From: Pseudomonadota bacterium
Lineage (GTDB): Bacteria; Pseudomonadota; Alphaproteobacteria; Caulobacterales; Caulobacteraceae
DNA: 64,000 nucleotides
NCBI GenBank assembly: GCA_018241995.1
Contig: JAFECT010000006.1
Coordinates: forward strand, 124,001 to 188,000
Direction of reading: 5' to 3'
Both the position numbers and the translations under genes were made by a program. Position 1 is the first letter of the stretch, and each line of letters begins with the position of its first letter. Below are positions 8,336-17,533 of the stretch, in pieces. Below the pieces are notes generated by a model that was not told where the DNA came from, did not search any database, and saw only the letters and a program-made list of their open reading frames with translations.

Positions 8336-8889
8336 TTTGGTGCTCTTTTTGCGAGGATGCGCTGAAGAGTCCGGCGGTGCATGTTCAGCCGGCGCGCCGT
8401 CTCGGAGACGTTATGTCCGCAGAGTTCGTACACGCGCTGAATGTGCTCCCACCGCACCCTGTCCGCCGACATCGGATTTTCCGGGGGCGCGGGTGACTCG
8501 TCCGGGCGGGCGAGCAGAGCCTTGACCACGTCATCCGCATCGGCGGGCTTCGAAAGATAGTCGACGGCCCCGGCTTTCACCGCAGCCACCGCGGTGGCGA
8601 TATTACCATATCCCGTCAACATTATAGCCTTGGCGTCGGGCCGCTTGTCGTGCAGCGCCTCGATCACTTTCAGGCCGTTGCCGTCCTCAAGCCGCATGTC
8701 GAGCACCGCAAAGGCGGGCGGGTGGGAGCGGACCGCATCCATGGCCTCGGAGACCGAGCCCACCAACGTCACCTCGAATCCCCGGGATTCCAAGGCGCGA
8801 CCGAGGCGCGTTCGCAGCGGAGCATCGTCGTCCATGACCAGAAGGCTGCGGTCGGGGAGGGAGGAAATGTGCGAAGCAACGTCGGTCAT
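8332..8889 (-). CDS. regA: RegA/PrrA/ActR-type response regulator
   Basis: 185 residues from ATG 8889. The receiver domain has Asp20-Asp21, phospho-acceptor Asp64 (AVLDMRL), the T/Y switch (MLTGYGN) and Lys114 (YLSKP). A short Pro-rich linker leads to a Fis-type helix-turn-helix (NVSETARRLNMHRRTLQRIL) that is nearly invariant in RegA proteins. RegA controls respiration and other redox-linked genes when phosphorylated by RegB. regB lies immediately upstream on the same strand. Confidence 0.95.
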   Translation of the reverse strand: MTDVASHISSLPDRSLLVMDDDAPLRTRLGRALESRGFEVTLVGSVSEAMDAVRSHPPAFAVLDMRLEDGNGLKVIEALHDKRPDAKAIMLTGYGNIATAVAAVKAGAVDYLSKPADADDVVKALLARPDESPAPPENPMSADRVRWEHIQRVYELCGHNVSETARRLNMHRRTLQRILAKRAPK

Positions 8890-8963
8890 TGGGCCTGGAC
8901 TCCTCGGCTTTGGCGCACTTGGAAAACCCGTGCGCGTATCTTTTGGCCGATACCCGCGTTCGT

Positions 8964-10340
8964 TCAAGCCTGATCGATGGCTTCCACGCGGGCGCGCGGC
9001 CATTTGACGACGATAACGGCTCCGCCCCGTGGATCGTTTCCAAAGGTGACGTCGGCGCCCGAACGCTCCAGCAGCGTCTTGGCGATGAAGAAGCCCAAAC
9101 CCATGCCTTCGTGGTGCGAACGGGAGTCCTCGCCGCCGGGCCGGGAGGTGACATAGGGCTCGCCCAGCTTGGCCAGGATTTCCGGAGAGAAGCCCGGCCC
9201 GTCGTCCAGCACTTCGACCCAGATGCTGTCCTCGTCGAAGCGGCCGGTCAGGCTCACCTCGTCCAGGGCGAAATCCGCCCCGTTCTCGACGAAGGACGAA
9301 AGGGCGTGGATGGCCTCGGGCAGGCGGCGCACATCGGGCACGAACTCGCCGGGCGGGCCCTGTACCTTGGTGGTGATCTTCGGCCCGATGGAGCGGTAGG
9401 GCTCGGCGACCTCTTCCAGCAGCTGGGCCAAGCCCAGTCGGGCGTAGACGATATCGCCGGTGTCGGGGTGCTGGGACAGGCTGCGAAGGATGTCGCGGCA
9501 GCGCTGCGCCTGCTGCAGCAGCAGCTGGGCGTCGTCGGCGACCGGGTCGTCGGCGGGCGAGTTGCGCAGCAGCTCCTTGGCCACGACCTGGATGGTGGCC
9601 AGCGGGGTGCCGAGCTCATGGGCGGCCGCCGCGGCCAGCCCGCCCAGCGCCGCCAGCCGCTGCTCCCGGGCCAGCACCGTCTGGGTGGCGGTGAGCGCCA
9701 ACTCCATGCGCGAGGCCTCTTCCGCCGCCAGCCAGGCGTAGGCGGAGGTGAAGCCGATGCCGGTGACCGCCGCCGCCCAGAGCGCGGTGTGGTATAGCCA
9801 GGGCATGGGCATGGCGTGGTCATGCACCCAGGGCAGGGGCAGGCTGAGCAAGGCCAGCAGGCTGCTCACCAGCATCGCCAGGGCTACCACCGAAAGCGCC
9901 TGCTTGGTCGGCAGGGTGGCGGCCGCCACCGTGGCGGGTGCGATCAGCAGCAGCGAAAAGGGATTGTCGATCCCCCCGGTCAGGCCGAGCAGCACGCCGA
10001 GCTGAACCACGTCGAAGGCCAGCTGGGCCGCAGCCTCCCAGTCCTGCGCCAGGTGGCGGCCGGGCAGCATGAACACCAGGACCACATTCAGCGCCACGCT
10101 GGCGGCGATGACGGCGAGGCAGGCGCCTAGCGGAATCTGGAAGTGCAGCAACAGGGCGGTGATCAGGACCGCGGCGGTCTGGCCCGCCGCCGCCAGCCAG
10201 CGCAGCAGCACCAGGGTGCGCAGTCTGAGGCGTCCGCGTCGTTCCACCGTCCCCGCGTGCCACTCGAAGGCGGGCGGCGCGCCGTGCATCGCACGGGCTC
10301 GTCTGGGCGGCTTCGATTCAGACGGTTGGGTCGAGGCCAT
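8964..10340 (-). CDS. regB: RegB/PrrB-type redox sensor histidine kinase
   Basis: 458 residues from ATG 10340. The N-terminal half is a membrane domain with about six helices and carries GGIDNPF, a match to the GGxxNPF heptapeptide that binds ubiquinone in RegB. The H-box AAAAHELGTPLATI contains His241. Cys281 lies exactly 40 residues later (AQRCRDIL), the spacing between His225 and redox-active Cys265 of Rhodobacter RegB. The HATPase domain has EVLDDGPGFSPE and GMGLGFFIAKTLLE. It should sense the quinone pool and thiol redox state. Confidence 0.95.
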   Translation of the reverse strand: MASTQPSESKPPRRARAMHGAPPAFEWHAGTVERRGRLRLRTLVLLRWLAAAGQTAAVLITALLLHFQIPLGACLAVIAASVALNVVLVFMLPGRHLAQDWEAAAQLAFDVVQLGVLLGLTGGIDNPFSLLLIAPATVAAATLPTKQALSVVALAMLVSSLLALLSLPLPWVHDHAMPMPWLYHTALWAAAVTGIGFTSAYAWLAAEEASRMELALTATQTVLAREQRLAALGGLAAAAAHELGTPLATIQVVAKELLRNSPADDPVADDAQLLLQQAQRCRDILRSLSQHPDTGDIVYARLGLAQLLEEVAEPYRSIGPKITTKVQGPPGEFVPDVRRLPEAIHALSSFVENGADFALDEVSLTGRFDEDSIWVEVLDDGPGFSPEILAKLGEPYVTSRPGGEDSRSHHEGMGLGFFIAKTLLERSGADVTFGNDPRGGAVIVVKWPRARVEAIDQA

Positions 10341-10396
10341 AGGCGCCCTATACAGCGCCCGTTGTCGCAAGCAACCTGAGCCGTAAGGGTCTTTGC

Positions 10397-11029
10397 ATGG
10401 CTTCGTTCCCTCGGGGCGGCGTTCTCGCCGTCGGATGTCTGGCCGCGGCCTTGGTGCTGGGCGGCGGCGCATGGCTCCTGTCACAGCAGCATGCGGCGCC
10501 CGCGAAGGCCGGAACCGCACAGCCGGCCGGAACCTTCGGCCAGGCCAGGATCGGCGGGCCGTTTCACCTGACCAACCAGGACGGCAAGGCGGTCGACGAG
10601 AGCGTGCTGAAGGGCAAATGGAGCGCGGTGTTCTTCGGCTACACCTTCTGCCCCGACTTCTGCCCGACCAATCTGCAGCTGCTGGCCCACGCCCAGGACA
10701 AGCTCGGCGCCAAGGCCAAGAACCTGCAGGTGGTGTTCGTCTCCATCGACCCGGGCCGCGACACGCCCCAGACCCTGAAGGCCTATCTATCGAACCAGGG
10801 GTTCCCGAAGGGCGCGATCGGCCTGACCGGCACGGCAGCCCAGGTGGCCGAGGCGGCCAAGGCCTACAAGGTCTACTATGCCCGCTCCGGCAAGGGGTCG
10901 GACTATCTGATGGACCACTCGACCGTGACCTATCTGATGGACCCGCAGGGGCGCTTCCAGGGCGTCATCCGGCCCGATGCGACACCGGATGAGATCGCGA
11001 CCCAGATCACCCGAGCCATGGGCGGCTGA
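10397..11029 (+). CDS. SCO/SenC family copper-binding thioredoxin-like protein
   Basis: 210 residues from ATG 10397. One N-terminal membrane anchor (about 8-28) precedes a thioredoxin-fold domain. Copper ligands Cys85, Cys89 (FCPDFCP) and His174 (MDHSTVTYL) are all present. SCO proteins deliver copper to the CuA centre of cytochrome oxidase on the periplasmic side. It is divergent from regB with a 56-base gap, the senC/prrC-regB arrangement known from Rhodobacter. Confidence 0.93.
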   Translation: MASFPRGGVLAVGCLAAALVLGGGAWLLSQQHAAPAKAGTAQPAGTFGQARIGGPFHLTNQDGKAVDESVLKGKWSAVFFGYTFCPDFCPTNLQLLAHAQDKLGAKAKNLQVVFVSIDPGRDTPQTLKAYLSNQGFPKGAIGLTGTAAQVAEAAKAYKVYYARSGKGSDYLMDHSTVTYLMDPQGRFQGVIRPDATPDEIATQITRAMGG

Positions 11030-11150
11030 GGCCGCATTCCGCTTGGCCAAGATATTTTCTCGCATTTCGCTGTTGCGATAATCTTTTTGCAGTGCGGCGC
11101 ATTCTATGGTGCGGTCCCATTCCTGTTCGGGGGCCGCGAGTCGGGATTTC

Positions 11151-12410
11151 ATGCTCTACGCGTTGCACGAGTACGCCTACTACACCGCCGCCCCGCTTCG
11201 CCTCGCCGCCCAGATGGCGCGCGACTTCTGGGGCAATCCGGCAAATCCGGCCGCCGAAACGGCGATGGGGCGCACGCTCTACGCCTCGGCCGAGCTGTTC
11301 GCGAACCTGACCCGGCGACACGGCAAGCCCGCCTGGGGCATCGACAAGGTCGAGATCGAGGGCGTCGACGTTCGCGTGCGCGAAGTGACGGTGTGGAGCT
11401 CGCCGTGGTGCCGGCTGACCCACTTCGCCCGGGATCGCGGCGACCTGAGGCGTGCGGGGCGCAAGACTTTCGAGCCGGCGGTGCTGATCGTGGCGCCCCT
11501 GTCGGGCCACTACGCCACCCTGCTGCGCGGCACGGTGCGCCAGTTCCTGAAGGACCACGAGGTCTATGTCACCGACTGGACCAACGCCAAGCAGGTTCCG
11601 GTGCTGGAAGGCCGCTTCGACTTCCACGACTACATCGACCACGTGCGCCAGATGCTGGGCGCCATCGGCTCGCGCGCCCATGTGCTGGGCGTCTGCCAGC
11701 CGGGACCGGCGGTGCTGGCTGCGGCGTCCCTGATGGCCGAGGACAACGATCCTGCGCGGCCGGCGTCCATGACCTTCATGGGTTCCCCCATCGATGCGCG
11801 CCTGGCGCCGACGGTGGTGAATAAGCTGGCGGAAGAGAAGCCGTTCACCTGGTTCAAGTCGAACATGATCCACACCGTGCCCCCGCCCTATCCGGGCGCC
11901 GGGCGGCGCGTGTTCCCGGGCTTCGTGCAGCTGGCCGGCTTCATGACCATGAACGAGGAGCGCCACCGCGACGCCCACTGGGAATACTTCGCCGACCTGG
12001 TGAAGGGCGACGGTGACGGCCAGGCCAAGCACCTGGAGTTCTACGACGAGTACCTGTCGGTCCTGGACCTGACCGAGGAGTTCTATCTCCAGACCATCGA
12101 CATCGTGTTCCAGGACTATCTGTTGCCCAAGGGCCAGTTGACCCATCGCGACCGTAAGGTCCGCCCCGAGGCCATCGGCGATATCGGTCTGATGACTATC
12201 GAGGGCGAGGACGACGATATCTCGGGCGTCGGCCAGACCCAGGCGGCGCATGGCCTGTGCCCGAATGTGCCTGAGGGCCGCCGAGAACTCCTGGTCCAGC
12301 CGGACGTCGGCCACTACGGCATCTTCAACGGCCGGCGCTTCCGCGAGGAGATCTATCCCAAGGTGCGCGACTTCATCGCCCGCAATGACGAGGCGGTGCT
12401 AAGCGCCTAA
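11151..12410 (+). CDS. phaZ: Intracellular polyhydroxybutyrate depolymerase
   Basis: 419 residues from ATG 11151 (MLYALHEYAYYTAAPLRLAA, the usual PhaZ N-terminus). The nucleophile elbow is GVCQPGP, with Cys in place of the usual hydrolase Ser, as in the Ralstonia PhaZa1 type. VTDWTNA and HYGIFNGRRFREEIYP near the end (catalytic His) complete the family pattern. The enzyme mobilises stored PHB granules in the cytosol. No PHA synthase is in the window. Confidence 0.93.
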   Translation: MLYALHEYAYYTAAPLRLAAQMARDFWGNPANPAAETAMGRTLYASAELFANLTRRHGKPAWGIDKVEIEGVDVRVREVTVWSSPWCRLTHFARDRGDLRRAGRKTFEPAVLIVAPLSGHYATLLRGTVRQFLKDHEVYVTDWTNAKQVPVLEGRFDFHDYIDHVRQMLGAIGSRAHVLGVCQPGPAVLAAASLMAEDNDPARPASMTFMGSPIDARLAPTVVNKLAEEKPFTWFKSNMIHTVPPPYPGAGRRVFPGFVQLAGFMTMNEERHRDAHWEYFADLVKGDGDGQAKHLEFYDEYLSVLDLTEEFYLQTIDIVFQDYLLPKGQLTHRDRKVRPEAIGDIGLMTIEGEDDDISGVGQTQAAHGLCPNVPEGRRELLVQPDVGHYGIFNGRRFREEIYPKVRDFIARNDEAVLSA

Positions 12411-12481
12411 GGCGTCTTGCCGCGGTGTTTTCGCGCTGAAGCCGGTTTCGCGGAAGCCGGCGGAGCCCTACCTTCACCGTC

Positions 12482-13216
12482 GTGAATCTGTTCAAGCCCA
12501 AGTTCTCCAACGGCCAGGTGCTCGAGATCGCCGGCGCCCGCCTGGTGCTCCGGACCAATGCGCGCGCGCGGCGGGTTTCGCTGCGCGTCGATGGCGCGCG
12601 GGGCGAGGTCGTGGCGGTGGCGCCCAACGAGCGTCGCCTGTCCGAGGCCGTTGATTTCGCCCATCAGCGCGCCGACTGGATCGCCGAGCGGCTGAAGGCG
12701 CGACCGCAAGGCGCGCCGTTCGCTGCCGCGCGACCGATCTCTCTGCGAGGCGAGCCGGTGCGGCTCGAGGCCTCCGGCAACGCGGCGGCGGCTCGGTTCG
12801 TGCGCGACGACCAGGGCTTGCGGATCGTGTCGGGCGGCGAGGGCGACGCCTTCGCCCGCCGGGTCGAGCGCCTGCTGCGCGCCGAGGCCAAGCGCGAGCT
12901 GCAGGCCCGAACTGAGGTCCATGCGGCGGCCCTGGGGCTGAAGGCTCCGGCCGTCTCGATCGCCGATCCGAAGAGTCGCTGGGGCTCATGCACGCCCGCG
13001 CGCGGCACGATCCGCTATTCCTGGCGGCTGATCATGGCCCCGAGCTGGGTGCTGGACTATGTCGCGGCCCACGAAGTCGCCCACCTGATCCACGCCGATC
13101 ACTCGCCACGCTTCTGGGCGGTGGTGAAGCAGCTCCTGGGCGACGAGAAGGCTGGCCGCCGCTGGCTGAGAGCGCACGGCCACGAGCTGCACGCGGTGGG
13201 ACGCGGCGGCGCCTAG
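12482..13216 (+). CDS. YgjP-like (SprT/M48-type) zinc metallopeptidase
   Basis: 244 residues from GTG 12482. The zinc site HEVAHLIHADHSPRFW (HExxH) lies near residue 200 and is preceded by DPKSRWGSC, both hallmarks of the YgjP/DUF45 family. The N-terminal half is a beta-rich domain. The cellular role of the family is poorly defined. Its last four bases overlap the stop of the convergent PBP1A gene. Confidence 0.9.
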   Translation: MNLFKPKFSNGQVLEIAGARLVLRTNARARRVSLRVDGARGEVVAVAPNERRLSEAVDFAHQRADWIAERLKARPQGAPFAAARPISLRGEPVRLEASGNAAAARFVRDDQGLRIVSGGEGDAFARRVERLLRAEAKRELQARTEVHAAALGLKAPAVSIADPKSRWGSCTPARGTIRYSWRLIMAPSWVLDYVAAHEVAHLIHADHSPRFWAVVKQLLGDEKAGRRWLRAHGHELHAVGRGGA

Positions 13217-15288
13217 AAAAACAGCGGATCCTGCTTCTTCTGCTGCGGCACGGGCGGCGGGGTCTTGGCCTTGGGCGCGATCGGCGGGACCGCCGGCTTG
13301 GGCGCGGCCTGAGGCGGACCCGGCTGCGGACGGATATCCGGCGGCGGCAGGTCGGCGGGGTTCGAGGCCGGGGGCGAGGTGTCGGTGGTCGGCTGGTCGC
13401 CGAACATGTTGCCCGCCTGGTCGATGATATTGCCGATGGGGTCCGAGCCGGTCGGAGAGGTCGCGGGGACCGCGGCGCCGGTCGGGATCGAGCCCACCTT
13501 CAGCCTCGGCAGGGCCGCGGACATGAAGCTGCGCCAGATGGCGGCAGGCGTATGGCCGCCCGACACGCCGCGCATCGGCTTGTTGTCGTCCTTGCCGACC
13601 CAGACGGCCGCGGTGAAGCCACCCGTGTAGCCCACGAACCATGCATCCTTGTAGTCGCTCGTAGTGCCGGTCTTGCCGGCCAGGTCGTAGCCCGGCACGC
13701 CCGCGCCCCGGCCGGTGCCGGTGGTCATCACCGAGCGCATCATGCGCACCATCTCGCTCAGGGGCGGATTGTTGATCACCGAGACCTGCGGCTCGTCACG
13801 GTATTCGTAGAGCACCCGGCCCTTCACCGTGCGGATGCGGGAAACGCCGTGCGCCTTCACACGGAAGCCGCCATTGGAGAAGGCGCCGTAGGCCTGGGCC
13901 ATTTCGAGCGGCGAGACCTCAACCGCGCCCAGGGCGGTGGCGGGCTCGGTGCCGATCTTCGAGGTGATGCCCAGGCGCTGGGCGGTGGAGCGGACGTTGT
14001 CACGGCCCACCTTGTCGGCGAGGTCGGCGGCGACCGTGTTGACCGATTGCGCCAGGGCGGTTTCGAGGTTGATGCCGCCGAGATAGCCGCGGCTGTAGTT
14101 CTGCGGCGACCAACCCTCGATGTTCTTCGGCTCATCGACCCACGGCGTATCGGGCGTGTAGCCGCGTTCCATGGCGGTCAGATAGACGAACGGCTTCCAG
14201 GAGGAGCCGGCCTGGCGGCGCGCATCCACGGCGCGGTCGAACTGGCTTTCGGCGTAGTTGACCCCGCCGATCAGGGCGCGCACGCGCCCGTCGCCGTCCA
14301 GCGCCACCAGGGCCGCCTGCTGCACCCCACGGGAACGGTCGCGCGCGACGATGGTCTGCACCGCGCGCTCGGCGGCGGTCTGGATCGGCAGGTCCAGGGT
14401 GGTTTCGACGACGAGGTCTTCGGTCGGCTCCCCGACGAGGCCGCGGATCTCCTGGTCGAGCCAGTCGACAAAATATTCCGCATGCTGGGTGGCCAGGGTG
14501 CGCGAGACCGAGATGCGGGTGTGCTGAGCCTGCTCCAGCTGCTCGGGCGTGATCACCCCGGCCTTCTGCATCTCCTTCAGCACGATGCTGGCGCGCTTGG
14601 CTGAGCGCTGGGCGTCGTTGACGGGGCTGTAGCGCGAGGGCGCCTTCATCATCCCGGCCAGCAGGGCGGCTTCGCCGACGCTCAGCTGCTTGGCGGGCTT
14701 GTTGAAATAGCGCTGCGAGGCGGCCTCGATGCCGTAGGCGCCCGAGCCGAAATAGACCCGGTTCAGATAGAGGCCGAGGATCTGCTTTTTGGAAAACTTA
14801 TGCTCCAGCCAGACGGCGAGCATGATTTCCTGCACCTTGCGGCGCATGTTCTGCTCGGGCGTCAGGAACAGGTTCTTGGCCAGCTGCTGCGTCAGGGTCG
14901 AGCCGCCTTGCACCACGTGCCCGGCCTTGATGTTGCGCCCGACCGCGCGGGCCATGCCGATCGGGTCGAACCCGGGATGGTGGTAGAAGCGCCGGTCCTC
15001 GATGGCCACGAAGGCTGCCGGCACGTAGGGCGGCAGGGAATCGACGTCGATCGGCGGGGCGTACTGGCTGCCGCGCACCGCGATCAGGGCGCCGTTGCGA
15101 TCGAGGTAGGTGATCGAGGGCTGGCGCTGCACCTCATAGAGCTTGGAAGTGTCCGGCAGGCCGCGGGCGAACGCCACCAGGAAGCCCACGATGAAGATCA
15201 GGACCCAGATGCCGAGCACCACGGTCCAGTACATCACCGCTTCCAGCGGCGTGCGCTTCCTCGGCCCAGAATCGCGGGCGGCTGCCAT
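13213..15288 (-). CDS. Class A penicillin-binding protein 1A
   Basis: 691 residues. One N-terminal membrane anchor (about 18-42) precedes a GT51 glycosyltransferase domain with IEDRRFYHHPG (catalytic Glu) and QGGSTLTQQLAKNLFL. The transpeptidase has SSWK (SxxK), SVN (SxN) and KTGTT (KTG). A Pro/Ala-rich tail of about 80 residues ends in PLFF. It polymerises and crosslinks peptidoglycan in the periplasm. The symbol is left blank because Caulobacteraceae carry several paralogues. Confidence 0.95.
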   Translation of the reverse strand: MAAARDSGPRKRTPLEAVMYWTVVLGIWVLIFIVGFLVAFARGLPDTSKLYEVQRQPSITYLDRNGALIAVRGSQYAPPIDVDSLPPYVPAAFVAIEDRRFYHHPGFDPIGMARAVGRNIKAGHVVQGGSTLTQQLAKNLFLTPEQNMRRKVQEIMLAVWLEHKFSKKQILGLYLNRVYFGSGAYGIEAASQRYFNKPAKQLSVGEAALLAGMMKAPSRYSPVNDAQRSAKRASIVLKEMQKAGVITPEQLEQAQHTRISVSRTLATQHAEYFVDWLDQEIRGLVGEPTEDLVVETTLDLPIQTAAERAVQTIVARDRSRGVQQAALVALDGDGRVRALIGGVNYAESQFDRAVDARRQAGSSWKPFVYLTAMERGYTPDTPWVDEPKNIEGWSPQNYSRGYLGGINLETALAQSVNTVAADLADKVGRDNVRSTAQRLGITSKIGTEPATALGAVEVSPLEMAQAYGAFSNGGFRVKAHGVSRIRTVKGRVLYEYRDEPQVSVINNPPLSEMVRMMRSVMTTGTGRGAGVPGYDLAGKTGTTSDYKDAWFVGYTGGFTAAVWVGKDDNKPMRGVSGGHTPAAIWRSFMSAALPRLKVGSIPTGAAVPATSPTGSDPIGNIIDQAGNMFGDQPTTDTSPPASNPADLPPPDIRPQPGPPQAAPKPAVPPIAPKAKTPPPVPQQKKQDPLFF

Positions 15289-15439
15289 CAGCTCTCGAAC
15301 TCCGTGTGCGGTCCCCGGCGCGACGCCCCGATCTCTAGCGCAAGGCTGTAACGCGAGCTACGGGGCTAAACCAAGGCGCGATGCCGTCAGTTTCTAGTAA
15401 CCACGATGCTAATCGCGGGTGAACGCCTGCCAGATAGGA

Positions 15440-16333
15440 TCAGGCGAGGAAGGCGTCGAGCCGTGCGGCGAAATGCGCGGGCTGATCGAGCATCGGATAG
15501 TGCCGGGCGCCGTCGATCCGGCTGAGCGTCAGGTTCGAGGCTCCGGCGTAGGCGTCGCGGTAGAGACGATCGAGCGCGCTCGAGTCCGGGTCGTGGGCCA
15601 AGGGATCGAAGCCATAGACGGCGTGGAGCGGGCAGCCGATGGCGGGAAGCTCCGGCCGGAGGTCGGTCAGCATCAGCTCGTGGACGGCGCGGGCCACGAC
15701 GGCGCGGTCGCTCCGGATCGCGGCTTCGACGAGGGCCGCCTGGGCCGGCTCGTCGCGGACAAGCGTAGGGGCCAGTTCGGCGGCCGAGCGGGCATAGTCG
15801 CGGGCGGACCGATCAAGCGCCCGGTCGCGGATGGCGTCCGCCTGGGGGCGGATCTCGACCGGCGTCGCCTGGGGGCCGAAGAACAGGGCCCCCATCCAGG
15901 GCAGGACCTCCACAGCCATCAGGCCGCTCACCTGCTCGGGTCGGCGCGCCGCCAGCATCAGGCCCGCTACGGCGCCCAAGCCGTGGCCGACGACGGCGGC
16001 TTCCCGGAGGTCTTGGCCCCGGACGTAGTCGCCGAGCGCCTCGGCCAGGGGCGCCAGGATCGGGCCGGAGGCGTTGGCGCCGGCCGGTTCGCCGGCAAAG
16101 CCCGAGACCTGGACGAGGTGGGTGCGGAAGCCTTGGGCATTCACCCGCCCGGCGGCGGGACGCCAGACCGCGCGCGAGGCGGCGAGGCCGGCGATCAGCA
16201 GGACATCGGGACCCTCACCACTGACCTCGACCGAGAAGCGGGCGCCGGCCGACGGCGCCTTGGCGGCGATAAGCGCCGGGGCCAGGGCGACGGGCAGGCT
16301 TTTCAGAAGGTCGCGGCGGCGAAGGGCGGGCAT
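15440..16333 (-). CDS. Tat-exported alpha/beta hydrolase fold protein lacking the nucleophile Ser
   Basis: 297 residues from ATG 16333. The N-terminus RRRDLLK followed by a mild hydrophobic stretch is a twin-arginine signal. The fold is clear (GPDVLLIAGLAASRAVW; C-terminal GARHYPMLDQP with the catalytic His). The nucleophile elbow reads VVGHGLGAVAG: Gly118 (codon 15980-15982, GGC) replaces the Ser of GHSLG. The intact paralogue at 19457-20419 shares the TDLRPEL and FGPQATP/GGPQATP blocks and keeps Ser. It may be a pseudo-enzyme or binding protein. Confidence 0.82.
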   Translation of the reverse strand: MPALRRRDLLKSLPVALAPALIAAKAPSAGARFSVEVSGEGPDVLLIAGLAASRAVWRPAAGRVNAQGFRTHLVQVSGFAGEPAGANASGPILAPLAEALGDYVRGQDLREAAVVGHGLGAVAGLMLAARRPEQVSGLMAVEVLPWMGALFFGPQATPVEIRPQADAIRDRALDRSARDYARSAAELAPTLVRDEPAQAALVEAAIRSDRAVVARAVHELMLTDLRPELPAIGCPLHAVYGFDPLAHDPDSSALDRLYRDAYAGASNLTLSRIDGARHYPMLDQPAHFAARLDAFLA

Positions 16334-16410
16334 GAGCCTCGATAGCGAGCCTCGGCCCGGGACGCGACGGCGGAACGTGACCTTGCGGCCACGCCCGCCG
16401 GATTTGATGC

Positions 16411-17136
16411 TCAGATCGCCTCGCGTCGCCCCGGATCGTTGCGCCACACGCGCCAGCTCTCGAACACGGTCACGACAATCGACAGCAGGACCGCGCCCGC
16501 CAGCACGGCCACGCCCAGAGGCTGAGGGGCGAAGGGCGAGGCGATGAGGCCGGCAAGGCCGATCCAGAAGAACAGGCGCCCGGCCAGGCGGTTGGACTTG
16601 TCCCAGGCCTGGCGGCTGGTCAGGGTGAAATAGCTGCGCACGCCGGCGAAGGCGTTGGGCTTGGTCTTCCCCAAGGGTTCGCCGATGGCCAGGATCGAAA
16701 CCGCGATGAAGCCCATCACCACGCGCATCAGGAGGGTGGGATCGTCGGGTTGGATCATGCCCAGGCCGATGCCCGCGATCAGAGCCGCGCCGAAGGCAGG
16801 CGCCACGACCGCCAGCACCCGAGCCACCGCGAATACGGGACCCGCACGCTGGACCTGCATGGCCAGGGCGCGGCTGCGGGCGCAGGCGGCCAGCAGCACG
16901 GCGATGACCGTCGTGATCCCCGCCATCAGACCCAGCGCGGAGACGAAGGCCGCCTTGTCGGCCCAGCGGTCGACCTGGCCCGCCAGGTTCATGTGCACGG
17001 GATAGCGTCCCTCGGGCGCATTGAACCAGACGATGGCGGTGACACCGGCCAGCGCCAGCACCACCACGATCGACAGAAGGTCGGCGAAACCCAGGCCCTG
17101 GCGGGACTCTTTAGGTTGCACGGATTGGTCGTTCAT
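16411..17136 (-). CDS. SdpI-family membrane protein
   Basis: 241 residues from ATG 17136 with about six hydrophobic segments. The N-terminal part has PVHMNLAGQVDRWADK, matching the DUF1648 region of SdpI proteins, and LTSRQAWDKSNRLAGRLFFWIGL is the conserved C-terminal SdpI block. In Bacillus, SdpI gives immunity to the SdpC toxin and sequesters the repressor SdpR. The ATG overlaps the stop of the ArsR gene (ATGA), so the pair is translationally coupled. No SdpC-like toxin is visible here. Confidence 0.88.
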   Translation of the reverse strand: MNDQSVQPKESRQGLGFADLLSIVVVLALAGVTAIVWFNAPEGRYPVHMNLAGQVDRWADKAAFVSALGLMAGITTVIAVLLAACARSRALAMQVQRAGPVFAVARVLAVVAPAFGAALIAGIGLGMIQPDDPTLLMRVVMGFIAVSILAIGEPLGKTKPNAFAGVRSYFTLTSRQAWDKSNRLAGRLFFWIGLAGLIASPFAPQPLGVAVLAGAVLLSIVVTVFESWRVWRNDPGRREAI

Positions 17137-17441
17137 CGCTCCGCTCCTTTTGCGGCGGCGGGCTCCGGCGGGGTGTCGGCCTCGCCGGTCGCCATCATGT
17201 CCATCAGAAAGGCCACGGCCTCCTGGGCCGCGGAAATGTTCAGCCGGTAGAGCACCGACACGCCGGACTTCTCGGTCTCGACCAGGCCCGCGTCCTTCAG
17301 GGCGTTCAGGTGGCCGGTGACGGTGGGCCAAGCCATGTCGAAGGCTTCGGCGATGTCGCCGGACGCCATGGGGCCGGACCGCAGCATGGCCACGATCTTG
17401 CGCCGCGCGGGATGAGACAGGGCCTTGAAAATCTCGTTCAT
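17133..17441 (-). CDS. SdpR-like ArsR-family autorepressor
   Basis: 102 residues forming a compact winged helix: IFKALSHPARRKIVAMLRSG, then SGDIAEAFDMAWPTVTGHLNALKDAGLV. No metal-binding Cys motif is seen, as expected for the SdpR group rather than ArsR/SmtB metal sensors. It is the first gene of the sdpR-sdpI pair. An AT-rich repeat sits directly upstream of its start. Confidence 0.9.
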   Translation of the reverse strand: MNEIFKALSHPARRKIVAMLRSGPMASGDIAEAFDMAWPTVTGHLNALKDAGLVETEKSGVSVLYRLNISAAQEAVAFLMDMMATGEADTPPEPAAAKGAER

Positions 17442-17470
17442 TAGGAAAAAGGCTAATTAGGAAAATTCCT
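17441..17470. promoter_or_regulatory. Candidate SdpR operator
   Basis: TTAGGAAAA occurs twice (17441-17449 and 17457-17465), 16 bases apart. The second copy is part of CTAATTAG (17453-17460) and of AGGAA-AA-TTCCT (17459-17470), both inverted repeats. This AT-rich block in GC-rich DNA abuts the start codon of the ArsR-family gene, the usual place for an autorepressor site. Its assignment to this regulator is inferred. Confidence 0.55.
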
Positions 17471-17533
17471 CAGGTCAAGAGGCCGCGCGCTGAACGCCTC
17501 CCGGACGAGCGCGAAGCAGCCTAGATACGGGGG

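Noticed and set aside
17492..17506. LexA-like sequence GAAC-N7-GGAC before recQ
   Set aside because: One base departs from the required GAAC, and RecQ is not generally an SOS gene in alphaproteobacteria.
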